Positions 1-8,865 of a stretch of 64,000 nt of DNA are shown here, one piece after another. Each line of letters starts with the position of its first letter. Position 1 is the stretch's first letter. The notes beneath the pieces are model-generated. The model was not told the origin of the DNA. It did no database searches and saw only the letters and a program-made list of their open reading frames with translations. The DNA is from Pirellulaceae bacterium. Lineage in GTDB: Bacteria > Planctomycetota > Planctomycetia > Pirellulales > Pirellulaceae. Where the stretch lies: positions 102,468 through 166,467 of the forward strand of contig JADYZV010000070.1 of assembly GCA_020852965.1 (NCBI GenBank), read 5' to 3'. Position numbers and translations under genes: made by a program.

Positions 1-3000
1 TAAAGTCTGAATAAAGATTGACTGGTGCCGTCGGTATGGAGAATTCCTGCATCAACTGCCCTGGCGCAGACAGCGGAACCAGCATCAGCTCGTATGGCGA
101 CGCGAAATCGCGGTTGTACCACTGTAGGTTGGCGGGTGGTGTCGAAGGGGCTCCCATGTAGGCCGGAATGGGCACACTTGGCATCGCAAACGCTGAGTTT
201 AAGTAGCCGAGTGTCGTCAGGTTCGGTTCGAGCGCGGGGGGCGGTGGTGGTCGTGAAGTAGTGCTTTCCGCAGGCAGCTCTTTCTTAAAGTATGCGGTTG
301 TCCCTGGGGCGTCGGGACGACTGCTCGGTTCTTCACTCGCATACGACAGAAACGTTTGGCCTGCGGCACCACCTATCGCACCATTCTTGGAACGAAATTC
401 GAATTGATACGTGGCAGGAAACTCTGATCCCGAAGCGTCTTTGACGACATCTTCACCAGAGAAGACCGTCAAATCGATGGGCATCCAGTCGACGGTAATG
501 TAGGGGTTGAAGGTAACGTGATAGGGACGCTCAGGATCGGCCAATCGTTGCAGGAAAGCAGTACACCAGTCGGGTTGCGTCCCAGGTGTAGCGACTTTTG
601 CCGCTGGACTCGTGGGGGGATGCACCAACTCATAGTACTCGTGGATAGGTCCGAGTGTTGCATCGAACGGACTATTCCAAGGTTTTGTATTGGCCCCATC
701 TTTGTAATCATAATAGGCATCGAAAGGTAAATCTCCGAATCCTTTCACGGGGTTGGGAGGGGAGGTATCATCACTGTTAAGATGCTGGTCAGGCTCTGGG
801 TAGTAGCCGGTATCGGTCGGGTGCGGTTCAGAGACATTCAAGCCAACCCATGGAAAGGCCTTGTCCTTATCTATGGTTCCATCGCGCGCGCGGTTCCAGG
901 GAGGGGTGGTGACGGCCGTCATCTGCACGATATTCTGGGCTGGTGGGTGAAGAACTGGAGTCGTAGGCGAAGCGCTGGTATAAATATTCGCCCATCCGGG
1001 CTGAAATTCGATGCGATGGTCACTGGGTTCGTGAATGGGAAGCGGGCCGGCGACGGTGGGAATCTTGGAACCGAAGTAGGTCTTTTCACGTGGACCGACA
1101 ACTAGATATTGGCCACCAGCAAGTAAGACTTTTGCGTTGCGAGTATCGTCGCTATTGAAGTAAACGTGCGCATCCCGCTCATTGAGGGGAACGGACTGTT
1201 TAACTCCTGAGACCGTTTTTGATAAACCCACGGCCGCTGCGGGAACGTTGCTTATATAGCTATCGTCCATGGGGTCGCGTTGATTGGTGAACCACACCAA
1301 GCGATCGATTGAGGGCGTGGGCTGGCTACCACCAATCGCGTAAGCCAGCCCATTTTTTTTCGCCTCATTGTCAACGTCGCTACCACCGTCAACATCGATA
1401 ACTTTGTCAACGTAAAGCTGGTACGTAACTGCATGCCGACTATTCGGCAATTTGAAGCTCTCGTTGGGAGTCGGCTTGCGATCAGCAGCCACATGGGGTT
1501 CGGAAATGGCTACTCGCCAAACTGGATATTTGGTCGTGCCATCGCTGGGAGTGGCCGCACTAAGATTTAGGAACCGATTTCCACCGCGATCGAAATATAG
1601 CGAATTGGCGGTACCGGGAACAAAGCTGCTGTCGCTCGTGCTGGTAGTGCGAGGACATATAAACTCAAGAAACAACGAGCCCTGCGGAGTGCGGTATTGG
1701 TCATAATCGTCATCGGGTGGCATATCAGTAGTCGTCTTGCCCGTACTGTCCTCTGCCGTGTCCTTGATACGTAAATCGTGCGTAGCTCCGGTCTCGGTCA
1801 ACAACAGTTCGGGCTGCTCCATGCCCCATACCACGTAACCTTGCGGAATCGGAGGGTTATTGATCGGATCGATTGGATCGGGAATGCGAGGGGGGACCCA
1901 ATAGCTGCCAGTGGGTTTGAGCGTGAACGGATTGGGATCGTAGGCAAAACGAGTCATGACATGATCGGCATCGCGGAAGTCGATGACGTTGACCGCCCAC
2001 TGGGCGATGGCTCGCGCGCGATCGTCGTCGATCAATGCGGTGCCGCTGGGAACGCTCGAAAGGTAAAGCCGATCGGGAAGGAGCAACCACGCCAAGCAGT
2101 ACAGATGCCGCGCCATCAATTGACGACTCTGTCGACCGTGGTAACGCCTCGCTAACTCTTGGTCCGCCAAGTTGCCTCCAACACCCGAATTAACGATCCA
2201 TTCATAATCGGGATCGACATTGCCATAGGTATAGCCGAAACGAGCAGGAGAACCCGAGGTTGGGTCCAATGCAGGGAGCTCGTTCGTCCCCGTTAGCTGT
2301 ACCTGATCGCCATTGATGTAAGCTGACTTTTGAAGTCCCATGGTAATAAAATTGAGCGCATTCCCACTACTAAATAGACTGCCATTCAGCATCTCATTTG
2401 GCTCATCGATCGAGCCATCGCCATTGTCATCGACACCATTGCCAAACGGGCGGTTGAGATCCATGGCCAACGCGCGCTTGAACTCCATTGGAAATAGTTC
2501 GGCGTAGGACGCGGCAACTATGGGGATTGGGTTTTTGCGAAATTGTCCTATCGCCGTCAGCAGTTGTTGAAAAGAAGTGATTTGCGGATCGGTGGGCGGC
2601 TTCGCCGACGTGGCTGCCAGCGGGACATGCCGAGTGTGGGATGTGCGAGGGGTGACAGCTCGGATCGCATTGATGTTCGAATCGAAAGCAAAGGACGCTA
2701 GGCGGTTCGGGTAGGCGCTACGATCCCAATCGCGATGACGATAAACGCGTTCCCATTCGGCGATGGTAAACGGCGAGTCTTGGTGAGGCGTCGACATGAG
2801 CCGCGATTCATAGGGATCGTCTGTGCCTTGGTCGTAGGGTACAGGCAGAGTGCCGCGCAACATCAGCGGGTTGCCCAGTCGATCGAAACCCATGGCAAAT
2901 TCACCGCGCGGCGCGGAGGGCAAACCGGGAAGCTGATCGTGGCGGACGCGCTGGCGCCGGCTGCGCGTCCCCGTATTCTGCAATGGGTTGCCTGGGACGT

Positions 3001-4822
3001 CGAAAGAGAGTTGCGAGCCTCCATCGAGCCGACTGCGCAAGTCGTCGAAGGTTGGCGTCGGGGGATTCGTTGCGCTTACACCACTACCAGGCAAGCGGCC
3101 CGAACCACCATAGCGACTCTGTAGAAAGTTTCGCCATTCTGTGTCGCCCGTGGGACCGATAGCAAACAAATGCCGAAGCGAGGACTCCGCTGGCCCCAGA
3201 CCAAAACCTTGAGGCAAGTCGGTGTTAGGATTGGCCAACGCGTAGTTCTGGCTAATTAGAGGATTGTTCGCCGGATTGGCACGGAAATCGACATCGGTCG
3301 ACTGCGCCAAGTTCCCGACAGCATTGAGATCGAGGCGATTGTCCAAATCCTCGATGTAGTAGGCCGTCATCATCTTCAGCAGCTTACCCTCGGCGCTGGT
3401 GATCAGAGGTAAGTCGAGGTCGACCCACACACTGTCATTGATACCATCGCCGTCGTTGTCCACATCCCACGGACCTCCGGTGAGCCACCGCGCCCAAGCC
3501 AAGAATTTTTCGTAAGGCGATGGCGTGCCTTTATTCCAATTGTCCCAACGCCCCTGCAAGTCGAGAGTCAGTACCGGCGTAATGTTGGGCGCAGGTGGAA
3601 TGCCGGCGGCTCCCAAGTTGCTGCCATCGAAATAGGGATTAGCGGAAATGTAAGAATATGGCGCTTCTCCTATATTGACCACCGAAATACCCAAAGGCCG
3701 TCCGCAGGCTCCCTGGATGTCATTGAGCATGTTGACAAACTTTTCTGGCTTAAAAGCGGAGTCGGTCAAGTCTTCGCGGTTGATGATGTAGTTGACCAGC
3801 GCCGCGCGATGGAAGCTGGGAATGATATTCTGCCCCGGTAAGCCATCGGCACCCGCATTGGTCGGATCGGGAATTGTAAACGGTAAGCGAGTGTGAGCCA
3901 AGAAGAAATCATTTTGGTCGGGCGCGTCGTAGGCTTCGTCTGAATCGCTGGGGTTAGATTTGCCAACAGAGAGTTGGTCCGCGTTAGCAGCACCAATTTG
4001 TCCTCCAAAGGTCTTGTCTGGATGCAAACCTGGCTGGAGGTTGAACGGAATGTTTCCACCAGGTGTGAAACTTGTCGAAGTTGTCGCAAGCGTTTCACCG
4101 TCAAAGTTATACGGAATACCATAACCGAGTCCATTGAGCTCACGCGCGTTAATCCACATCTGATACCCGCGGTTATTCGCGTCGTAGAGTAATTGCGGTG
4201 CGCCTGCTTCGGTTATGCCTAAGCCAGGGGCACCAGCTTCATCCAAGTCGATGACGACTGAATGTCTGAGTATGTCGTCGGGTGCCGGAATGTCTGCCAC
4301 ACTGCGCACGATGCGAAAGGAGATGCCAGATAGGGGGCCTTGCAAAAACGTCAGAACGCGGCCTGTAAATGCATCGTGATCGGCAGGCGCCGCCATATTG
4401 CTGACACTCATATCTAGTGGGATGCGCAAGAATCGCTTCACCACCCCCGACCCACCAAACAAAATCTGGTAGTCTTGTGGGCGGTTAGAAGCTGGTAGCG
4501 GGTTGGGAACTCTAACCCTAAATTGCAAATTCAACTGGTTGCTACGTGACGACTCGCTGTATCCATACAGATCTCCCAACAAGTCGTGCGGACCGACGGC
4601 AGAAATGTTTCCAGTCGTGCCGCGAAGGATTTGCTTCATCGCTTCGTCAATAACCTCCCCACCCTTCATGCCGTGGAAGTCTCGACGGGCCATCCCGAAG
4701 TTGGCAGAGCGCGACTGACCTGAGAAGACGACATAGCTGATCGCCAACAAGCTGAATAGCGTCAGCATGCTCAAAACGATAAGCAGGATCAGGCCACGTC
4801 GGCGTAGGTTGTTATGTCTCAT
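1..4822 (-). CDS. Giant GspK-like minor pseudopilin, partial (C terminus beyond left edge)
   Basis: The frame opens at an ATG (4822-4820) and stays open to base 2, so at least 1,607 residues are present and the end lies outside the window. I translated it in blocks and saw no stop or frameshift. The N terminus is basic, then one hydrophobic helix (about residues 9-30, GLILLIVLSMLTLFSLLAIS), as in minor pseudopilins. Around residues 485-500 the segment EDLDNRLDLNAV resembles the conserved D-x-G-x-x-N-L-N stretch of GspK. Asp-rich calcium-type loops lie near residues 451-461 (DVDNDGDGIND) and 793-805 (DDNGDGSIDE). It is the last visible gene of the pseudopilin operon, the place GspK takes in type II secretion operons. 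GspK is normally about 300 residues, so this is over five times larger. The GspK label is an inference from position and motif; it could be another tip adhesin with a pilin-like anchor. Confidence 0.75.
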   Translation of the reverse strand, partial: MRHNNLRRRGLILLIVLSMLTLFSLLAISYVVFSGQSRSANFGMARRDFHGMKGGEVIDEAMKQILRGTTGNISAVGPHDLLGDLYGYSESSRSNQLNLQFRVRVPNPLPASNRPQDYQILFGGSGVVKRFLRIPLDMSVSNMAAPADHDAFTGRVLTFLQGPLSGISFRIVRSVADIPAPDDILRHSVVIDLDEAGAPGLGITEAGAPQLLYDANNRGYQMWINARELNGLGYGIPYNFDGETLATTSTSFTPGGNIPFNLQPGLHPDKTFGGQIGAANADQLSVGKSNPSDSDEAYDAPDQNDFFLAHTRLPFTIPDPTNAGADGLPGQNIIPSFHRAALVNYIINREDLTDSAFKPEKFVNMLNDIQGACGRPLGISVVNIGEAPYSYISANPYFDGSNLGAAGIPPAPNITPVLTLDLQGRWDNWNKGTPSPYEKFLAWARWLTGGPWDVDNDGDGINDSVWVDLDLPLITSAEGKLLKMMTAYYIEDLDNRLDLNAVGNLAQSTDVDFRANPANNPLISQNYALANPNTDLPQGFGLGPAESSLRHLFAIGPTGDTEWRNFLQSRYGGSGRLPGSGVSATNPPTPTFDDLRSRLDGGSQLSFDVPGNPLQNTGTRSRRQRVRHDQLPGLPSAPRGEFAMGFDRLGNPLMLRGTLPVPYDQGTDDPYESRLMSTPHQDSPFTIAEWERVYRHRDWDRSAYPNRLASFAFDSNINAIRAVTPRTSHTRHVPLAATSAKPPTDPQITSFQQLLTAIGQFRKNPIPIVAASYAELFPMEFKRALAMDLNRPFGNGVDDNGDGSIDEPNEMLNGSLFSSGNALNFITMGLQKSAYINGDQVQLTGTNELPALDPTSGSPARFGYTYGNVDPDYEWIVNSGVGGNLADQELARRYHGRQSRQLMARHLYCLAWLLLPDRLYLSSVPSGTALIDDDRARAIAQWAVNVIDFRDADHVMTRFAYDPNPFTLKPTGSYWVPPRIPDPIDPINNPPIPQGYVVWGMEQPELLLTETGATHDLRIKDTAEDSTGKTTTDMPPDDDYDQYRTPQGSLFLEFICPRTTSTSDSSFVPGTANSLYFDRGGNRFLNLSAATPSDGTTKYPVWRVAISEPHVAADRKPTPNESFKLPNSRHAVTYQLYVDKVIDVDGGSDVDNEAKKNGLAYAIGGSQPTPSIDRLVWFTNQRDPMDDSYISNVPAAAVGLSKTVSGVKQSVPLNERDAHVYFNSDDTRNAKVLLAGGQYLVVGPREKTYFGSKIPTVAGPLPIHEPSDHRIEFQPGWANIYTSASPTTPVLHPPAQNIVQMTAVTTPPWNRARDGTIDKDKAFPWVGLNVSEPHPTDTGYYPEPDQHLNSDDTSPPNPVKGFGDLPFDAYYDYKDGANTKPWNSPFDATLGPIHEYYELVHPPTSPAAKVATPGTQPDWCTAFLQRLADPERPYHVTFNPYITVDWMPIDLTVFSGEDVVKDASGSEFPATYQFEFRSKNGAIGGAAGQTFLSYASEEPSSRPDAPGTTAYFKKELPAESTTSRPPPPPALEPNLTTLGYLNSAFAMPSVPIPAYMGAPSTPPANLQWYNRDFASPYELMLVPLSAPGQLMQEFSIPTAPVNLYSDF

Positions 4823-4934
4823 TTTCACGTCTTTCAAAATCACCGGCAGCAGTCGGCAAAAATCTGTTTGTGACTTGGGCACAGCTTAATATTCGGCCGG
4901 CAGGCGAAAAGCAGCGGCCGCTCCCTGTGAGCTA

Positions 4935-6254
4935 TCAGCGAACTGGAATCACGCGCTCAACCACGGTGACCACGCCGCTGACCAAAGTGGCCTGGGTCGG
5001 ATAGTTTCCGCTGGTATCGAATTCCCAGTCGGGTCCATCCAAGACGACGCTGCGCGACCAAACGCCGCTAGCTATGTCAGTTTCGATATCCAAGGTGAGC
5101 ACCCGATACCAGCGACACTTGGTCATCAAGCCAGCTCCAGCGACAAGGCTCTCTTTGCAAAGCATTACCCAGTCCCCAGTGCGAAGCGAATCACTAATAT
5201 CTCGGGCTAGATCGTCAGGGTCGTGGGCAGCGGTCAGCACCACGCGGCCACCACTGCCACCTTTAAAATTAGCGATGGGGCTACCGTCGGCATTGGTGTG
5301 AACAACGGTAACGACACGCTCACCCACTGGACTCTGTTGAATCTGCATTCCACCTGCATCGCGTGCTGGCAAATAAAACGCTCGATCGCGACGCTTGCAG
5401 ACGACAACGGACAATGTAAACAGATTCTCTGGCAAGATAGTATTGGCTGGCTCCATGCCTGACGTCACTTCGCGTGGGCAAAGCGTTGCAAACCACGAAT
5501 ACTCACCCTTCGTCAAGCCCTGAGCAGCACCGCTGCTGAATATTCGCTCGGATGGCAGCGTTTTATCGTCGTCGTCTGTTGTGATCGCCAAATCGTCTAA
5601 TAGCTGAAACTGTCGATCGGTCGCTTTGCTAGATAGCGGGCGCGGAGGGACATCGCTTAGATTTCTCTTTAACCCCACTCGCAGTAGTCGAGCTGCATTG
5701 CCGCTAGGTAGAGTAGCGCTTGGATTGAGCGGATTGAAATTATCTTGATAGTATGGGAACAAGCCTGGACGGTAGATTTGCGTATCTGAGAATGTAGACA
5801 CCGGCTGCATCAAATTCTCCACTGTCGTCGGGTCGGAGAAGAAATAAGGATCGATGCACACCGCGTGGCGATTGAGCGTGCGAAATCCACCCGAACTCGT
5901 GCCGCGTGGGCGCGCCGCTCCGCTGTAATTCTCGAATTGGGCAGGAAAGGAAACCGCATTCAAATCATTGAAGACGAACCACCAAGCCGAGTTGGTATAG
6001 CCGCGAACCACAAAATCACTCAACGCATTCTGCGCGGCCGCTTGACCTTCGGACCAGTTGTTGGCGTCGCTGGCTTGCCGTCCGGCGACGGCTAGTAGCG
6101 AAGCAACTCCGACCATGCCGAAGACAGCGATGCCCGTAGCAAATAGCACTTCGAGCACCGTTACGCCACCTCGTTTGGTTGCAGGAAAAGCTCTGGGGCC
6201 GCGCGGTATGGCTGTCGAAGCGATCGACTGTTTAACCGCGCAGCGCGGACGCAT
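4935..6254 (-). CDS. GspI/PilV-like pseudopilin
   Basis: Predicted 439-residue type IV pilin-like protein. Residues 28-50 read RGGVTVLEVLFATGIAVFGM: the prepilin peptidase site falls after Gly30, Glu sits at mature position +5, and a hydrophobic helix follows. The LEVL start and the small-residue helix resemble GspI/PilV minor pseudopilins, which help form the tip of the pseudopilus in the inner membrane. The frame is open upstream to another ATG at 6515, only 3 bases after the preceding stop, which would add 87 residues. I prefer the ATG at 6254 because pilin leaders are short and the extension looks low in protein character. Neither start has a clear Shine-Dalgarno. The upstream 264-bp spacer contains a perfect 20-bp inverted repeat whose left arm overlaps the start of this gene. 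It is 112 bp upstream of the giant GspK-like gene. Confidence 0.75.
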   Translation of the reverse strand: MRPRCAVKQSIASTAIPRGPRAFPATKRGGVTVLEVLFATGIAVFGMVGVASLLAVAGRQASDANNWSEGQAAAQNALSDFVVRGYTNSAWWFVFNDLNAVSFPAQFENYSGAARPRGTSSGGFRTLNRHAVCIDPYFFSDPTTVENLMQPVSTFSDTQIYRPGLFPYYQDNFNPLNPSATLPSGNAARLLRVGLKRNLSDVPPRPLSSKATDRQFQLLDDLAITTDDDDKTLPSERIFSSGAAQGLTKGEYSWFATLCPREVTSGMEPANTILPENLFTLSVVVCKRRDRAFYLPARDAGGMQIQQSPVGERVVTVVHTNADGSPIANFKGGSGGRVVLTAAHDPDDLARDISDSLRTGDWVMLCKESLVAGAGLMTKCRWYRVLTLDIETDIASGVWSRSVVLDGPDWEFDTSGNYPTQATLVSGVVTVVERVIPVR

Positions 6255-6371
6255 GCTGGATTCAGATTGAAAAGTGAGTCCCCGATGGCACTCGTGGTCG
6301 CCCCAATGAGTATTGCAGTTTTCCCCAGTAATAGCCGAACCCTCACGCCGGCGCGCTGCGCGGTTAAACAG
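6228..6371. repeat. 20-bp perfect inverted repeat inside the pseudopilin operon
   Basis: CTGTTTAACCGCGCAGCGCG at 6228-6247 is exactly the reverse complement of 6352-6371, with 104 bases between the arms. The left arm lies within the first codons of the GspI-like gene and the right arm in the unusually long spacer before it. Other gaps in this operon are 2 to 380 bp and the adjacent pseudopilin genes are otherwise tightly packed. Confidence 0.8.
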
Positions 6372-6518
6372 ACTATCTAGGCGTCGAACCGGAAAGACAG
6401 CAGCGGATGCCAAGCGGAATTCAAGATCCCTAGCGACAGCACTCGCTACTCCCTGGTTTCGACAACCGGACGCTAACGCGTGGCGGCTGAAGTATTCATA
6501 AAGTTGATTGAACATTAT

Positions 6519-7604
6519 TTAGTTCTCGCTCCGCGTGATTCCGTAGGTGGCAAAGGCGCGCGAGACTGGCAAGCGAACTGCCAACGCGCTACCTTCCTGG
6601 CCAGCTTGCATGCCAGCACTGGTTATGGCGCCAGTAAAGGGATTGATGGTCAACCACGAATTCGCGTTGTCGTTGACGTTAGCATTGACGGTAGTCGTGT
6701 CATTTTCGGTGGCAACCTCGGGTGGGTCGGCCAACGAGACTTGCTCTGTCCTGCCGACCAGTAAATGCAGTAGCGACGTTGCGGCTTGCGGCCCGCTCAC
6801 ACCGTCCGTCCAATAGGCAATGCGACCTTGTGGACTGAAAACGATCATGGTTGTGCCTGCTGGAGCGGCTGGCAAACCAAACTCTCTGCCTATCGTCCCG
6901 AGTCCCGAGACACTCAAGTCGACGCAAGTGCCACGCGGAAGTACGAGTGTTTGCAGAAAAGATTTGGTCGGTTTGCGGTAAATTCGGAAACTGGACTGCA
7001 GGTTCAACGAGCGCGAACTGAGCTGCGGGTACGTCCAGTCTCCCTGTTGCCCAGCCGGCGGGAGCTGTAGCTGCAGTGTAGCAAAGCCACTGTTCACAAT
7101 AGGATCGCCAGTTACTACATAGGTGCTCCGGCGATCGTCCAGTCGTACGTAGTCGCCTTCCGAGAAAATCGGAGGATTGATCCCGAGCAAACTGGCGGAG
7201 GCTACCGGAATGGTCAGCCTATCTATGTAACCGTCATTGTTGGAATCAGCCACCAAGCCAGTTGCCCCAGCAACATCTCCTTCGTAAGGAGGAAATATCT
7301 GACCGATCGATAGGCGGCTGACGGTTCTGATCTTTTCGGGAGTATCGGCGCCACTGCGTTCCAGGATAACCGCAACCGGCGAATTGCTCGCGATGGCGCG
7401 GCCTTGCGCAGACTGCAAATGCGCCAGCACCATGCGACTAGCCGCAGTCACCTTCTGATCGTGCAGCAAGCTCCTGAGGGAGGGAAGCGTCACCGCAGCC
7501 AAGACCGTCAGCGCAGCCATCACCACTAGTAGTTCGACTAGCGTGTACGCGGTTCGGGTTGTGTCCGACCGGAGTGTTTTCGGCTGTGCTGTTGCCATGC
7601 TCAC
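6519..7604 (-). CDS. GspH-like pseudopilin
   Basis: 361-residue pilin-like protein. Residues 19-45 carry the class III signal: A19 then YTLVELLVVMAALTVLAAVT, with Glu24 at mature +5. The residue before the cut is Ala, not the usual Gly. The following helix and the stretch with SLRSLLHDQKVTAASRMVLA and AQGRAIASNSPVAVIL match the GspH pattern, where a short helix is followed by LxxARxxAIxxxxPVxL. GspH sits in the tip complex of the pseudopilus. The chosen start is GTG at 7604, because GGAG lies 7 bases upstream of it; an ATG two codons later is the alternative. The gene begins 12 bases after the stop of the preceding pseudopilin gene, consistent with one transcript and translational coupling. 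Confidence 0.78.
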   Translation of the reverse strand: MSMATAQPKTLRSDTTRTAYTLVELLVVMAALTVLAAVTLPSLRSLLHDQKVTAASRMVLAHLQSAQGRAIASNSPVAVILERSGADTPEKIRTVSRLSIGQIFPPYEGDVAGATGLVADSNNDGYIDRLTIPVASASLLGINPPIFSEGDYVRLDDRRSTYVVTGDPIVNSGFATLQLQLPPAGQQGDWTYPQLSSRSLNLQSSFRIYRKPTKSFLQTLVLPRGTCVDLSVSGLGTIGREFGLPAAPAGTTMIVFSPQGRIAYWTDGVSGPQAATSLLHLLVGRTEQVSLADPPEVATENDTTTVNANVNDNANSWLTINPFTGAITSAGMQAGQEGSALAVRLPVSRAFATYGITRSEN

Positions 7605-7616
7605 GCGTGGGCTCCG

Positions 7617-8630
7617 TTATTCAAGTAGTATGTCGTGGTTGGAGACATTGTCGGTTGCTTCGCCTGCATTGCTAATTGCTCCAACAACCGGGGCATCGGT
7701 GGTAGGAATGAATACGTTTCGCGATGTTGCAAAGATATTGGTGGGATAGTTGCTGAAGCCGAACTGCTTATCCGCCCCTGACGAGATAATCAATGGCACT
7801 ACCGTCCAAGGCTTTTGAATAAACGAGTCGTCGTTCCACTGAAAAGCGGTCCGCAAGGGATCAAACGCATCGGGCGACGACTTCTTGTAGCCCACGTTCA
7901 ACGCACTGCCATAGCCAGCCGGCCAACGAATCCAGCCAATCGGCTCGCCCCACGCATCGATGAATTCCGGAAAACCGTTGCCGTTGACGTCACCGATCTC
8001 CGATGCAACAAAGCCCTCAAGTGCTGAGCCTCCACCACTAGTCGAATGGGCCACGATGGCGTACAAGCACTCGGAGGCTTGGTAGCGAGTGGTCCAGACT
8101 TGTGTTGTGTACTCGACGAGTGTGGCGGCAGGATCTGACTCCACTATTGGACGTCCCACTTTGAAATAGTTACGCAGCACGTTGTATTCACGCCCCGGTG
8201 AACTTTTGAAAGTCATCGGTGGTACGCCGAGGTACAAATCTGGCGGGCCTGTTAGAGTCAGCTCGGTTGGCGTATAGGCCAGATCCACATAGTTGTCGGG
8301 CAGCTCCATGCGCATCATGTCTTTGAGAAACAAACTACGAAGCTTGGCCACGCCGCGTGGGGTAACCTGCTTCCGTTGCAGCATTTCTGAGGTGATCGGG
8401 AGTTTCACTGAGCGGTAGCGATAGCCTTCCCAACGTTCGAGGATGACTTGGTTGATCTTGTCAATCGTTCCACGCGTGCGCGTGCGCAAGGCGTCTTGCT
8501 GGGCACTGGCCAAGGTGAACATCACCATCCCAGCCATAATGGCGATGATGGCGATCACGACCAACAACTCGACCAGCGTGAAGCTAGGTCGGCGGTGGCC
8601 GATTCGAATTTTGGATGAACGAGCAAACAT
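7617..8630 (-). CDS. Type II secretion pseudopilin of uncertain subtype
   Basis: 337-residue pilin-like protein starting at ATG 8630, with GAGG about 10 bases upstream. The leader ends in RRPS and the mature start reads FTLVELLVVIAIIAIMAGMV, with Glu21 at +5 and a hydrophobic helix. The residue before the cut is Ser16, not Gly, so processing may be slow or unusual. After the helix the protein is polar, with TRTRGTIDKINQVILERWEGYR, then a long globular part with Asp/Asn-rich stretches (IGDVNGNGFPEFIDAWGEP). Its place between GspG-like and GspH-like genes suggests a GspJ-type or second GspG-type subunit, but the sequence alone does not settle this. It would act in the periplasm, anchored in the inner membrane. 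Confidence 0.78.
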   Translation of the reverse strand: MFARSSKIRIGHRRPSFTLVELLVVIAIIAIMAGMVMFTLASAQQDALRTRTRGTIDKINQVILERWEGYRYRSVKLPITSEMLQRKQVTPRGVAKLRSLFLKDMMRMELPDNYVDLAYTPTELTLTGPPDLYLGVPPMTFKSSPGREYNVLRNYFKVGRPIVESDPAATLVEYTTQVWTTRYQASECLYAIVAHSTSGGGSALEGFVASEIGDVNGNGFPEFIDAWGEPIGWIRWPAGYGSALNVGYKKSSPDAFDPLRTAFQWNDDSFIQKPWTVVPLIISSGADKQFGFSNYPTNIFATSRNVFIPTTDAPVVGAISNAGEATDNVSNHDILLE

Positions 8631-8782
8631 GGTCTCGTTGCCTCACTTTGCGACAAGTTTCTCAGCCTGCGACAGTTTATGGCCTCAGACGGTGCGATTT
8701 AAGCGATTTAATAGTTAAGCAATTCTCAGTCCGAACTGTGTAAAAGTTTCAGGTGACTGAGCGGCGGAATGGTTTCGGGTTT

Positions 8783-8846
8783 CCGACGGCGGAGCGTCGG
8801 GTAGTTGAGTCGTTGGGTAGTTGGGTTTCCGACGGCGGAGCGTCGG
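8783..8846. repeat. Two copies of an 18-bp interrupted palindrome
   Basis: CCGACGGCGGAGCGTCGG occurs at 8783-8800 and 8829-8846, in the 235-bp spacer between the pseudopilin genes. The ends CCGACG and CGTCGG pair. A third copy, in inverse orientation, occurs right after rpoC (25603-25620). The rest of the spacer (8631-8782) has no gene that I can support. Confidence 0.8.
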
Positions 8847-8865
8847 GCCACATTAACGGGCCACG

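Noticed and set aside
6255..6515. 87-residue N-terminal extension of the GspI-like protein
   Set aside because: Pilin leaders are short; the segment is Arg-rich without family similarity and overlaps an inverted repeat.
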